Shown here one piece after another: positions 44,340 to 56,948 of a stretch of 64,000 bases of DNA. Both the position numbers and the translations under genes were made by a program. Where the stretch lies: positions 620,001 to 684,000 of the forward strand of contig CAVXIQ010000006.1 of NCBI GenBank assembly GCA_963761905.1, given 5' to 3'. The notes beneath the pieces are model-generated. The model searched no databases, had not been told where the DNA came from, and worked only from the letters and a program-made list of their open reading frames with translations. Origin of the DNA: Gaiellasilicea sp963761905 (lineage in GTDB: Bacteria > Actinomycetota > Thermoleophilia > Gaiellales > Gaiellaceae). Each line of letters starts with the position of its first letter. Within the stretch, counting starts at the first letter, position 1.

Positions 44340-45907
44340 GTCCCAACTCGGCATTCGCCGCCCAGGTGAGCGCGCTCGCCCGCCGCTCGATCCTGCGCAC
44401 GGTCCGCCAGCCTGCGGCCGTCATCTTTCCGTTGATCTTCCCGATCATGCTCCTGCTCGTGAACTCGGGCGGGCTCGACGCGTCGACGGAGCTCCCCGGC
44501 TTCCCGACCGACTCCTTCGTCGCCTTCGCGCTCGCGGTGCCGTTCATCCAGGGTGCGCTCTTCTCGACGATGAACGCCGGCACCGACCTCGCCAAGGACA
44601 TCCAGACCGGCTTCCTGAACCGGCTCTCGCTGACCTCGATGCGCGGCGTCGCGCTGATCGGAGGCCAGCTCGCCGGGGTCGTCGTGATGGGCCTCGTCCA
44701 GGCCGCGTTCTACGTCGCCGTCGGTCTCGTCGTCGGCGTCGACTTCGCGTCCGGGCCGCTCGGGATCCTCGTCCTCTTCTGCTTCGCCGCGGTGATCTCG
44801 ATCAGCTTCGGCGCGCTCGGCGCGTTCCTCGCCTTCCGCACCGGCTCGAGCGAGGCGATCCAGGGCCTCTTCCCGCTGCTCTTCGTCTTCCTCTTCCTGT
44901 CCTCGATGAACACGCCTCGCGACCTGGTCGAGGTCGAGTGGTTCCGCGTCGTCGCGACGCTGAACCCGGTCTCGTACCTGATCGAGTGCGTCCGGAGCCT
45001 GATCATCACCGGCTGGGACGAACAGGCTCTCCTGCTCGGCTTCGGGCTGGCCGTGCTGATCGGGATCGTCGCGACGGTGCTCGCGAGCCTCACGCTCCGG
45101 CAACGGCTGGCGCGGAATGGTTGGCATGAGGCTCTGGACATGAGGCTCTGGCCGGTTGCCTCGGGGGTTGCGTGGCGGACGCTGAAGGTCGTGTTCACGA
45201 ACCCGTCGCTCCTCTTCCCGTCGCTGATCTTCCCGCTCTTCTTCTTCACGGCGTTCGCAGGCGGCCTCTCCCAGGTCGCGAACGTCCCCGGCTTCGACTT
45301 CCCGCCCGGCTACACCGCGTTCCAGTTCTGCTTCGTCCTCGTCCAGTCGGCCGCGTTCGGCGGCGTCTTCACAGGCTTCGGGATCGCGCGCGACTTCGAG
45401 TACGGCTTCGCGCGGCGGCTTCTCCTCGCGGCGCCGAACCGCACCGGAATCGTGCTCGGCTACGCGATCGCGGCCCTCGTGCGCTGGTCGCTGACGGCGA
45501 CCATGCTCACCGTCGTCGCCCTGCTCGCCGGGATGAACGTCTTCGGCGGCCCGATCGACGTCTTCGGGATGTACGTGCTGGCGCTCCTGATCAACATCGC
45601 CGGGCTCCTCTGGGCGGCCGGGGTCGCGATGCGCTTCCGGACGATGCAGGCGGGCCCCGTGATGCAGATGCCCGTCTTCCTGGCGCTCTTCTTCGCCCCG
45701 GTCTACGTCCCGCTCGTCCTGCTGGAGGGCTGGATCGAGGTGCTCGCCACGCTCAACCCGATCACGTACGTGCTCGAGGCGGTGCGGAGCCTGCTCGCGG
45801 GGAACGCGGTCGACGTCCTGCTCGCGTTCGGCCTCGCGCTCGGCCTGATCGGCGGCTTCGCCTTCTGGGCGATGCGCGGCCTCCGCTCGGCAGAGGCGGC
45901 AGGGTAG
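44336..45907 (+). CDS. ABC-2 permease with two tandem membrane domains in one chain
   Basis: The 523-residue protein contains two copies of the DrrB-type ABC-2 permease. Copy one (about residues 1-270) has FPLIFPIMLLLVNSGGLD and VVATLNPVSYLIECVRSLIITG. Copy two (about 280-523) has FPSLIFPLFFFTAFAGGL and VLATLNPITYVLEAVRSLLAGN. The repeated TLNPxxYxxExVRSLxxxG motif marks both ends of the duplication. Each copy has six helices, so a single chain could form the whole membrane half with two copies of the ATPase. Export substrate unknown. ATG 44336 overlaps the ATPase stop. Confidence 0.85.
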   Translation: MSPNSAFAAQVSALARRSILRTVRQPAAVIFPLIFPIMLLLVNSGGLDASTELPGFPTDSFVAFALAVPFIQGALFSTMNAGTDLAKDIQTGFLNRLSLTSMRGVALIGGQLAGVVVMGLVQAAFYVAVGLVVGVDFASGPLGILVLFCFAAVISISFGALGAFLAFRTGSSEAIQGLFPLLFVFLFLSSMNTPRDLVEVEWFRVVATLNPVSYLIECVRSLIITGWDEQALLLGFGLAVLIGIVATVLASLTLRQRLARNGWHEALDMRLWPVASGVAWRTLKVVFTNPSLLFPSLIFPLFFFTAFAGGLSQVANVPGFDFPPGYTAFQFCFVLVQSAAFGGVFTGFGIARDFEYGFARRLLLAAPNRTGIVLGYAIAALVRWSLTATMLTVVALLAGMNVFGGPIDVFGMYVLALLINIAGLLWAAGVAMRFRTMQAGPVMQMPVFLALFFAPVYVPLVLLEGWIEVLATLNPITYVLEAVRSLLAGNAVDVLLAFGLALGLIGGFAFWAMRGLRSAEAAG

Positions 45908-45934
45908 GACGTTCGAGGCCGTAGCCGGCCTGGG

Positions 45935-45940
45935 TAGGTT
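45935..45940 (+). promoter_or_regulatory. -10 element of a probable leaderless treZ promoter
   Basis: TAGGTT ends 6 bases before the treZ ATG at 45947, with no Shine-Dalgarno motif. A possible weak -35 (GTTCGA, 45911-45916) is spaced at 18 bases. The treZ-treX-treY run then has its own promoter after the ABC genes. Confidence 0.5.
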
Positions 45941-45946
45941 CCGCGG

Positions 45947-47478
45947 ATGGCGATCGTGGCTGAGAGATCGCTCGGCGCGCTCGTGGCCGAGCCCGGACGA
46001 GGAAGCAGGGGGACGGTCGAGTTCCGAGCTTGGGCCCCGTTCGCGCGCTCGCTCGCGGTGCAGATCGGCGCCGGCGCCGCGCACGAGCTCGCCGAGGAGG
46101 AGGGAGGCTTCTGGGCCGGCGAGGTCGCAGCCCGCCCGGGCGACGACTATCGCTTCGTGCTGGACGGCCGCGAGGCATGGCCGGATCCCTGCTCGCGCTC
46201 CCAGCCCGAAGGCGTCCGCGGCCCGTCGCGCGTGGTCGATGCCGCCGGCTTCGAGATCGCGCCCGGTCCTGGGCTTCGGCTGGACGAGCTCGTCGTCTAC
46301 GAGCTGCACGTGGGCACCTTCTCGCCGGAGGGGACGTTCGCCGGCGTGATCCCGCGGCTCGCCGGGCTGCGCGACCTCGGGGTGACTGCGATCGAGCTGA
46401 TGCCCGTCGCGACGTTCCCCGGGCAGCGCGGCTGGGGCTACGACGGCCTCTACACGTCCGCGCCGCATCAGGCGTACGGCGGCCCGGAGGAGCTCGCCCG
46501 CCTCGTGGACGCGGCCCACCGAGCGGGCCTCGGCGTCCTCTTGGACGTCGTCTACAACCACGTCGGGCCGGGGAACGAGGCGCTCCGCTGCTTCGGCCCC
46601 TACTTCACCGACCGCTTCGGCGAGTCGCCGTGGGGCGAGGCGCTCGACTACGGCGAGCCGGGCGTGCGCGAATGGGCGATCCAGAACGCCGAGCTCTGGG
46701 TGCGCGAGTACGAGCTCGACGGGCTCCGGCTCGACGCCGTCCACGCCGTCGAGGACGACTCGCCAGAACATGTGCTCGCCGAGCTCGCGCGCCGCGTTCG
46801 CGCCGCCGCGCCCGACGCGCTCGTGATCAGCGAGATGGGGCAGGAGGACTTCCGGCCGTTGCGCGATTGGGGGCACGACGCGATGTGGCTCGACTCGCTC
46901 CATCACGAGCTCCACGTCGCGCTGACCGGCGAGCGCGACGGCTACTACGCCGGCTTCGACGGCTCGATGGCATCGATCGCCCGCGAGCTCTCGCGTCAGG
47001 AAGGATCGCGGCTCGTCGCCTGCGCTCAGAACCACGACCAGGTCGGCAACCGAGCGCTCGGCGACCGCCTGCCCGCCGCGAAGCTCCGGCTCGCGCAGGC
47101 CGTCGTCCTCTTCTCGACGCTCACGCCACTCCTGTTCCAGGGCGAGGAGTACGGCGAGACGGCGCCGTTCCAGTTCTTCACGGACCACGTCGACCCGCTC
47201 ATCGCCGACGCGACCCGGGAGGGCCGGCGACGCGAGTTCGCCGGGTTCAAGGGCTACGCCGCGGACGAGGTGCCGGATCCCCAGGCGCGCTCGACGTTCG
47301 AGCGCTCGCGGCTCTCTCCCCGGCCGGCCGACGAGCTCGTCGCGCGGCTCCTGCGATTGCGCCGAGAGCTGCCCCGCGAGCTCGACGTCAGCTTCGACGA
47401 GGCGGCTCGGCGGCTGGAGCTGCGCCGGGGCTCGACGACCCTGCACGTCGACTTCGCGAGAGAGACGGTGGACCTCTC

Positions 47479-47482
<4 letters not shown>
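45947..47482 (+). CDS. treZ: malto-oligosyltrehalose trehalohydrolase
   Basis: Cleaves trehalose from the end made by TreY. The 511-residue GH13_10 enzyme has an N-terminal CBM48-like domain (VEFRAWAPFARSLAVQIG), LVVYELHVGTFSPEGTFAG, YDGLYTSAPHQAYGGPEEL, the nucleophile Asp in LDGLRLDAVHAVEDDSPEH, the acid/base Glu in LVISEMGQEDFRPL, and CAQNHDQVGNRALGDRL. FKGYAADEVPDPQARSTFERS is a family landmark. It is joined to treX by GTGA overlap and lies upstream of treY, the enzyme that makes its substrate. Confidence 0.93.
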
Positions 47483-49586
<2,104 letters not shown>

Positions 49587-49587
<1 letters not shown>

Positions 49588-51515
49588 TGGCTCCGTTTCG
49601 GTGCACGTACCGGCTCCAGCTCGGGCCCGGCCTCGGCTTCGACGAGGCGCGCGAGCTCGTGCCGTACCTGCGCGATCTCGGCGTCTCGCATCTCTACCTC
49701 TCGCCGTCGCTCCAGGCCCGCGCCGGCTCCACGCACGGCTACGACGTCGTCGATCCGACGCGGATCTCGGAGGACCTCGGCGGCGAGGATGCGTTTCGGG
49801 CGATGTGCGCTGCCGCTCGGAAAGCCGGTCTCGGCGTCGTGCTCGACCTCGTCCCGAACCACATGGCCGCGAGCGAGGAGAACCCGTTCTGGCGCGATCC
49901 GCTCTGGCGCGCCAAGTTCTTCGACCTCGACTGGCGCACCGGCGCGCATCGCCGCTTCTTCGACGTGGGCGAGCTCGCGGGCGTGCGAATGGAGGATCCG
50001 GAGGTGTGGGAGACGACGCACGCGAAGGCGGTGGAGCTGGCGCGGGAGGGGTTGATCGACGGCGTGCGGATCGACCACCCCGACGGGCTTGCGAATCCGC
50101 GCCGCTACCTCGAGCGGCTGCGCGAGGCCGGGATCGAGCACGTCTGGGTCGAGAAGATCCTCGAGGCCGGCGAGCGGCTGCGCGACTGGCCCGTGGAAGG
50201 CACCGTCGGCTACGAGTTCCTGAACGACGTCGGCGCGCTCTTCGTCGACCCGGCCGGCGAGGAGCCGCTCACGCGGTTCTACGAGGCGTTCACGGGAGAT
50301 CGGCTCTCGTTCGCCGAGCACGCGGCGGCGGCGAAGCTCCAGGAGGCGCGGACGACCTTCGCCGACGAAGCGGAACAGCTGGCGGCGAAGCTGCCGTTCG
50401 AGGTGGATCTGGCAGAGGCACTCGCGTCCTTTCACGTCTACCGCACCTACGTCGAGGTCGATGCGGGCCTTGTCTCGGCGGCCGACGTCGAGGCCGTCCG
50501 CGCCGCGGCCCTTCCTCCCGAGCTCGAACGGATCCTGCTCCTCGAGGAGCGCGGCCACGACGCTTTCGTCCAGCGGTTCCAGCAGGCGACCCCGCCCGTC
50601 CATGCGAAGGGCGTCGAGGACACCGCCTTCTATCGCTGGAACCGGCTCGTGGCGCTGAACGAGGTCGGCGGCGATCCTGCGCGGTTCTCGCTGTCGGTCG
50701 ACGAGTTCCACCGAGCGAACCTCGAGCGTGGCGTGCGGTTCCCGCTTCACCTGCTCTCGACGACGACCCACGACACGAAGCGCAGCGCCGACGTGCGGGC
50801 ACGGATCGGGGCGCTCGCCTCGATGGCGGACGAGTGGTGCGAGCGCGTGCGCCGCTGGCACGAGCTGACCGGCGGGCTCGAGGATCCGCGCGAGGAGTAC
50901 CTCGTCTATCAGACGCTCGTCGGCGCCTGGCCGATCGACGCCGCTCGGCTGGAGCGGTATCTCGAGAAGGCGCTGCGTGAGGCCAAGGTGAACACGAGCT
51001 GGATCGAGCAGGACTCGGAGTGGGAGGGCCGCGTCAAGGCCTGGGCGACGGGGCTGCTCGTGGACGAGGCGTTCCTCGCCGACTTCGTGCCATTCGCCGA
51101 GCGGGTGGCGACGCGTGGCCGCGAGGTGTCGCTCGGCCAGGTGCTCCTCAAGCTGACGAGCCCCGGGGTGCCTGACATCTACGGTGGCGACGAGGTCGAG
51201 CTCCTCGCGCTCGTCGATCCCGACAACCGCCGGCCGGTCGACTGGCCGGGATTGCGTGCCGCCCTCGACTCGGCCGAGCCACCGCCGAAGCTCGAGCTGA
51301 TCCGCCAGACGCTGGCCCTTCGCGCGCGCCGGCCGGCCGCGTTCGCCGGCAGCTACGAGCCGCTCGACGCGGGCGCCGACACCTGTGCGTTCGTGCGCGG
51401 CGGCGAGGTCCTCGTCGCCGTCGCCGTGCGGGGCGAGCTTCGCGAGCTCGATGTCGACGGCGACTGGCGCGACGTCTTCCGAGCCCCGCACCTCCGCCTC
51501 GCCGAGCGCATCTGA
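49587..51515 (+). CDS. treY: maltooligosyltrehalose synthase
   Basis: Rearranges the reducing end of a maltodextrin into a trehalose unit. The 642-residue GH13_26 enzyme begins FRCTYRLQLGPGLGFDEA and contains HLYLSPSLQARAGSTHGYDV, VLDLVPNHMAASEENPFW, the nucleophile Asp in IDGVRIDHPDGLANPRRYL, the acid/base Glu in HVWVEKILEAGERL, VHAKGVEDTAFYRWNRLVALNEVGGDP, and TTTHDTKRSADVRARI. It is shorter than archaeal or Arthrobacter TreY (700-770 residues). ATG 49587 overlaps the treX TGA by one base. It completes the TreX-TreY-TreZ route. Confidence 0.93.
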
Positions 51516-51566
51516 CCGAACCGGACGTGCAAGTCGCAACAGTTCCGCAACGATTGCTCCCCAACC

Positions 51567-51598
51567 GTCCCGCGGGGACATGTCGGGGGACAGTCCCC
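51567..51598 (+). repeat. palindromic GGGGAC/GTCCCC repeat units after treY
   Basis: Two adjacent palindromes, GTCCC-GC-GGGGAC (51567-51579) and GGGGA-CAG-TCCCC (51586-51598), are followed within 25 bases by further degenerate copies (GTGTCCGG, GTCCCTGTCC). They fill the short gap between treY and the convergent c-di-GMP gene. They may act as a bidirectional terminator or belong to a dispersed REP-like family; other copies would be expected outside this window. Confidence 0.5.
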
Positions 51599-51632
51599 AG
51601 ACGTGTCCGGAACGTCCCTGTCCTGGCCGGCC

Positions 51633-54330
51633 CTAGTCCGGCGGCGCTTCGAGCAGGCGGAGGCAAATGTCGATCACCTGCGGGTCGAACTGCGTCCCCT
51701 TCGCCTCCTCGAGGCGGCGCAGAGCCTCGTCGACCGCGAGCTTTGCCCGATAGGGACGATCCGTCGTCATCGCGTGAAAGGCGTCGCAGGCGAAGATGAT
51801 CCGCGCCTCGAGCGGGATCGCCTCGCCCGCCTTCCGATCTGGATAGCCACGCCCGTCCCAGCGCTCGTGGCAGGCGCGGACGATCGAGCAGACGTCCTCG
51901 AGCTGGTCGATCGGCGCCAGGATCTTCTCGCCGAGCTCGGGATGGGTCTCGATCAGCGCTCGCTCCTCTTCCGTGAGCGGGCCCGGCTTGAGGAGCACCG
52001 AGTTCGGGATCCCGATCTTGCCGATGTCGTGGAAGAGCGCCCCGAGCTCGAGCCGCTTCAACGTGTCGCCGTCGAGCCCGAGCTCCTGGCCGACCCTGAG
52101 CGCGTTGTCCGTGATCCAGCGCGCGTGCGAGGAGGTGTAGTGGTCGCGCGCCTCGAGCGCGTTCGCAAGTGCCTCGACCGTCGAGAGAAAGGTTCGCTCG
52201 AGCGACTCGAAGCTCGTCGCGTTCGCGATCGCGAGCTTGGCCTGATGCGCCAGCCCGTCGAGCAGCTCGAGCTCACGGTGACCGAAGGCGGCTTCGTCGT
52301 CGGCGGCCACGGCGATCGCGCCCCAGCGCCCGTCGACGGAGAAGGGAGCGATGGCGAGGATGCCGGAGCCTTCCCGCGGCGGATCGGCGAAGGCCGCGTA
52401 ATCGGCGGGTGCGAGCAGGCACGGCTCGGTCCGGGCGGTCAGGGGCGCAATCGTCCGAGCGTCGTAGCGGCGCTGCTCGTCTCCCGGCTGGGCGCCGGTC
52501 GAGGCGCAGCAGACGAGATCGCCGCTCCCCAGCTCCTGGAGGCAGAGCGACGCCTGCGGGGCGCCGAGCATCCTGGCTGACCCTTCGACGACGCGCGCGT
52601 ACACGCTCTCCAGCCCTTCGGCGGCGGCGAGCTCGCGGCTGAACTCGAGCAGCGCGTGGGCGCTCTGGGCCTCCCGCTTCTCCGCCTCGTAGAGCCGTGC
52701 ATTCTCGAGTGCGACGGCCGCATGTCCCGCCAGAGACGTCGAGCAGCCGGACGTCGTCGTCGTCGAGCTGCCCGATTCCGAGCTTGGAGACGACGATCAC
52801 GCCGAGGACACGGCTGCCGAGGTTGAGCGGGACCGCGATCACAGACTCCTCGATCGACTCGGTCCCTTCGATCTCGACGGCGAACTCGCACTTGGACGCG
52901 TCGGGCAGGAGCAGCGATTCGCCATGCTCGGCGACCCAGCCCGTGAACCCGTCGCCCACCTTCGCGGCGAGAATGTCGAGGGCGGCTCCTCCGGAGCCCG
53001 TGAGATCGCCCTGGAACGCGATCGGGTGCAGATCGTCGCCGTCGCGGAGAAAGATGCGGCAGTTGTGGTAGTCGATCAGGAGGCGCAGCTCGTTCGCGAT
53101 CGCAATCCCGATCTCGCGCACCCCGTTCAGGCGGTTGAGCTTGCCGACGAGCGACTGGAGCAGCTTCATGTGCGCGATCGAGCGAAGGTCCTCGCGCCGC
53201 ACGTCCGGCTCACCCGGACGCTCGCTCGCGAGCTCGTCGAACAGGACGACCTGACCCTTTCCGCGCGCCTTCGCCGTCATCATCGCCGCCTCGGCGCAGG
53301 CGACGAGCTCGCGCGAGTTCGCAGCGTGCTCAGGTCCATGCGCGATCCCGATCGAGACCGAGATCGAACCTGCGAGATCGAGCTCGACCTCTTCGAGGCG
53401 CCGGGAGAGCCGGGTCGCGAGCGCCACCGCCTGCTCCTCCTCGCTGCCCGGGGCGATCACCGCGAACTCCTCGCCGCCGATCCGGCAAACGACGTCGGAT
53501 GCGCGAACCGAGGCGCGCAGGTGGTCGGCGAGCTCCGCCAGCACGAGATCACCGACGCCGTGGCCGTAGACGTCGTTCACCTTCTTGAAGTCGTCGATGT
53601 CGAGCATCACGACGGCCACCGACGTGTGCTCGATCGATGCTTGCGTGAGCTCGCGTCGGAGCCGCTCGTGGAAGGTGCGGTGGTTGAAGAGGCCGGTGAG
53701 CGAGTCCGTCTGAGCCTGGTGCTCGAGGCGCTCGCGGATGTGCGCGTTGTCGAGTGCGAGCGCCGCCGCGTCGCCGAAGCGCTTCGCGAGCTCGAACTCC
53801 TGCTCGCCGAACGACGCGTCGTCGCCGATCCGATAGATGTTGAACGTCCCCTTGAGCAGGCCCCGCGCGATCATCGGGATCACGATCAGCGCCTCCGGCT
53901 CGACCGGTGTCCCCGGGACGAACCGCACGAGCGGATGGAGGTGTGCCTGGTTCGCCAGCACCGGCTCCCGCTGCTCGACGGCCCAGCCCGTGATCCCCTC
54001 GCCGTAGGGGAAGCGCTCGCTGAGGATCTCGTTCGCCCACTCGCTCCGCACGAGCAGAGGCACGAGCTCGCGCCGCACCTCATCCGCCTCGTAGACGTGC
54101 AGGGCCTCGTAGGGGATCAGCTCGGCCAGGGCGTCGGCGATCCGGTCGAGCAGGGCGTCGAGGCTCTGCTCGGAGACGAGATCGTGGTAGACGTCGGCGA
54201 GGCGGCGGTACGAATCGACGAGCCCGTCCTCGGAGGGGACGGCGCTCCTGTCGGCCGAAACGGGGTCAGCCGCAACCAGCCGGATCAGCTTGCCGGCGCG
54301 GTCGAGGTCTGAGCGGGCGGGATCTTCCAT
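51633..54330 (-). CDS. cyclic-di-GMP metabolism protein with GAF, GGDEF and HD-GYP domains, frame broken
   Basis: The order is an N-terminal GAF (about residues 60-215), GGDEF diguanylate cyclase (220-385), two further GAF modules (400-740), and HD-GYP phosphodiesterase (750-895). The cyclase site is RIGGEEFAVIAP and its inhibitory I-site RASD lies five residues ahead. The hydrolase has HDIGKIGIPNSVLLK and HERWDGRGYPD. Both seem active, so the protein may make and break c-di-GMP under GAF control. One base must be removed near 52732-52737 (DVLAGHAAVALENARLY then runs on); restored length is about 898. Start ATG 54330 is conservative; an earlier ATG at 54363 and GTG at 54405 are in frame. Confidence 0.88.
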
Positions 54331-54528
54331 CGTGAGCGTCGTCGCCGTGTCCGCCTCTAGCATCGGGGATTTCACGGTGCCTGCTCTCCCTCGAATGGGG
54401 GACACGGTTGCCCGCCGTTCGGCCGACTACACTCCTGTGCGGGGGGTCGAAGCCCCGACGCCGACGCCGGCCCACCCACGAGGTCCGTCGACGGTGCAGC
54501 CGAGCTCCATCGCCTCTCCCAGCGAAAG

Positions 54529-54933
54529 ATGGAAGCCGCCGAAACACCCACCGACCCACGGCCGCGTGCCGAGCCTGCCGGCGCGACGATCCTCGTCTGC
54601 GACGACGAGCCGAGCCTGCGCGAGCTCGTGCGGGCCGTCCTCGGACCGGACTATCGCTTCATCGAGGCGGCCGACGGCAAAGCCGCTCTCGCGCTGGCCC
54701 ACGACATCGTTCCGGACCTCGTGGTGCTCGACCTGATGCTGCCTGTGATGAGCGGGATCGCCGTGCTCGAGGAGATCCGCTCCGACGAGCGGCTGGCGGG
54801 CGTGCCCGTGATCGTGATGACGGCGTGGAGCCATGCCGAGTCGAGCGCGTGGACGGCAGGCGCCGATCGCTTCGTCTCGAAGCCCTTCGACCCGGACGAG
54901 CTGACCGCAGCCGTCGAGGAGCTGCTCTCGTGA
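54529..54933 (+). CDS. single-domain response regulator
   Basis: The 134-residue protein is a receiver alone, after a short N-terminal extension. TILVCDDEPSLRELV holds the acidic pair, LVVLDLMLPVMSGIAVLEEI the phospho-Asp, VPVIVMTAWS the conserved Thr, and FVSKPFDPDEL the Lys. There is no output domain, so it may signal by binding or by phosphotransfer. Its stop overlaps the kinase GTG at 54930, and the two probably form a pair. A TACACT hexamer at 54428 could be the -10 element, leaving a leader of about 90 bases. Confidence 0.9.
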   Translation: MEAAETPTDPRPRAEPAGATILVCDDEPSLRELVRAVLGPDYRFIEAADGKAALALAHDIVPDLVVLDLMLPVMSGIAVLEEIRSDERLAGVPVIVMTAWSHAESSAWTAGADRFVSKPFDPDELTAAVEELLS

Positions 54934-56472
54934 CGCTCGGGAGGCGGATGCTCGTGGCGAGCGTCGTCCTCGCCGTGCTCGTCGCCGGCGCGTTTGCGGC
55001 GCTGATCTTCGCGGTCTCGACGCTCCGCGAGGCCAACGAGCGCGAGGCACGCTCGAAGGAGGTGACCGAGTCGACGCTTCAACTCCAGAAGCTCGTCGTC
55101 GATCTCGAGACTGGGCTTCGCGGTTTCACGATCACGGGAAACCGCCGCTTCTTGCAGCCCTATACCGCGGCGGTCGCAGCGCTGCCCGACAGGCAATGGA
55201 TCTTTCTCGAGCGCGCCTCGATCGACTCCGAGCAGCTTCGCCGAGCCACGCAGATCACCAGGCTTATCAGCCGTTACATCGCGGAATACGCGCGGCCCGT
55301 GATCGGGCTGGTGCCGGAGAGCCCCGCTGCCGCTAAGCTCGGGGCCTGTGACGATCGAAGGAAAGCGTCAGACGGACGCGATCCGCAGCCGCTTCGATCG
55401 CTTCCTCACCGAGGAACGGCAGCTCGCACGCAGCGCCGCTGAGACGGCGGACAGTCGCTCCGACCGCGCGATCGCCGTCGGCGCCGTCGGGGTCGCCGCC
55501 TCCACGCTCCTGATCCTCCTCTTCGGCGTGCTCCTCGGCCGTGCTGTCGGCAGGCCGGTTCGGGCCGTCGCTGCCGGCGCCCGTCGGCTGGCGAAGGGCG
55601 ATCTCTCGTTCCGGCTTCCCACCGAGGGGCCCGGCGAGATCGGTGAGCTCACGCACTCGTTCAACACGATGGCCGAGGAGCTGGAGCGCGGGAACGCGGA
55701 GCTCGAGCTCCAGAACGCGAAGCTCCGCGAGAGCGAGCGGCTCAAGACCGAGCTGATCACGATCGTCTCGCACGAGTTGCGGACGCCGCTCGCGAGCGTC
55801 CTCGGCTTCACCTCGCTCCTGCTCCAGCGCGACTTCGACCCGCAGGCGCGGCGGCACTACCTGGGGATCATCGACGCCCAGGCACGCAGGCTCGCCGCGC
55901 TCCTCGAGGACTTCCTCGACGTGCAGCGGATCGAGGACGGCCGACTCGAGCTGGCCCAGGATCTCGTCGACATGGCCGCGCTGCTCGGCGAGCAGGTCGA
56001 GCTCTATCGCGCTCAGAGCCCGAAGCACCGGCTCAGGCTGGAGCTGCCCGAGAAGCCCCTGCCGGTTCGAGGCGACGCGAACAGGCTCGCCCAGGTCGTC
56101 GGCAACCTCCTGTCGAACGCGATCAAGTACTCGCCGGAGGGTGGCGTCGTCGCCCTCGCCGGAGCGCGCGAGGACGGCGCTGTGAGGGTGAGCGTCCGGG
56201 ACGAAGGTCTCGGAATCGCCTCAGACCAGCAAGGCCGCATCTTCACCAAGTTCTTCCGCGGCGAGGCAAGTCGGAGCGGGATCGGCGGCACCGGGCTCGG
56301 ACTGGCGGTCTCGCGCGAGATCGTCGAGGCGCACGGCGGGCGGATCGGGTTCAGCAGCACGGCGGGGTCGGGCTCGACGTTCTGGCTCGAGCTCCCGACG
56401 GCCGCCGGCTTCGGCGCCGAGGCTACAAGGAAGGGACAGGCCGGTAGCGAGCGAAAGGAGACGCACTCATGA
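54930..56472 (+). CDS. CHASE3-HAMP histidine kinase, frame broken
   Basis: The kinase opens with a membrane helix (MLVASVVLAVLVAGAFAALIFAV) followed by an extracytoplasmic CHASE3 domain, seen as LQKLVVDLETGLRGFTITGNRRFLQPY. The second membrane helix (VGVAASTLLILLFGVLL) and HAMP come next, then HisKA (TIVSHELRTPLASVLGF) and HATPase (NLLSNAIKYSPEGG, VRDEGLGIA, GTGLGLAVSREIVEAHGG). Removing one C from CC at 55345-55346 turns LGACDD into LGAVTIEGKRQTDAI and joins the parts; restored length is 513. It overlaps the upstream receiver and the downstream secreted protein by four bases each, so all three are probably one unit. Confidence 0.88.
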
Positions 56473-56948
56473 GGCTACGACAGAAGGCAGAACGGCTCGC
56501 GTTGCTCCTCGGGGGGCTCGTCGCCGGGCTCTTGCTGGCGATTCCCGCCGGCGGGAGCGCGGAGGCTGTCGTCGGCCCCGCCGAGATCAGGATCACGGAC
56601 CGCGAGATCGCGACGACCCGCGTCGATCTCGGCCCGCGCGGTCGCAGCGCGGGCGACATGCAGATCATGCGTCATACGCTCTACAACCGCAGGCTCACGG
56701 TGCGCTCGATCGGCCACGTCGAGCTCGTGTGCACGTTCGTCGTGGGGAACTCTCGAAGCTGCCGCGGCACGTATTTCCTACCGAAGGGGAAGCTCGTCGT
56801 GGGCGGCTCGCTGATCTTCCCGCAGTTCTACGAGCTGGCCGTGCTCGGCGGAACGGGGCTCTACGACAACGCCCGTGGGACGGTCACGATCACCCGGATC
56901 GCACGCAACCCGAATCGCAGCCTCGTGCTCTTCCGCCTCGTCGGCTAG
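56469..56948 (+). CDS. secreted allene-oxide-cyclase/dirigent-like beta-barrel protein
   Basis: The 159-residue protein has a signal peptide (RLALLLGGLVAGLLLAIPAGGSAEA). The mature part has CTFVVGNSRSCRGTYFLPKGKLVVGG and a later LAVLGGTGLYDNARGTVTI, matching the AOC/dirigent-like barrel found in many actinobacterial secreted proteins. Two cysteines bracket VVGNSRS and probably form a disulfide. In plants related barrels bind lipophilic or phenolic ligands; a bacterial role is not established. It overlaps the kinase stop (ATGA). Its stop abuts the icd stop on the other strand. Confidence 0.75.
   Translation: MRLRQKAERLALLLGGLVAGLLLAIPAGGSAEAVVGPAEIRITDREIATTRVDLGPRGRSAGDMQIMRHTLYNRRLTVRSIGHVELVCTFVVGNSRSCRGTYFLPKGKLVVGGSLIFPQFYELAVLGGTGLYDNARGTVTITRIARNPNRSLVLFRLVG

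Noticed and set aside
43350..45907. The DrrA-like exporter as part of a resistance or biosynthetic cluster
   Set aside because: The neighbours are carbohydrate-metabolism genes, and no biosynthetic genes are present. The resemblance is only at family level.
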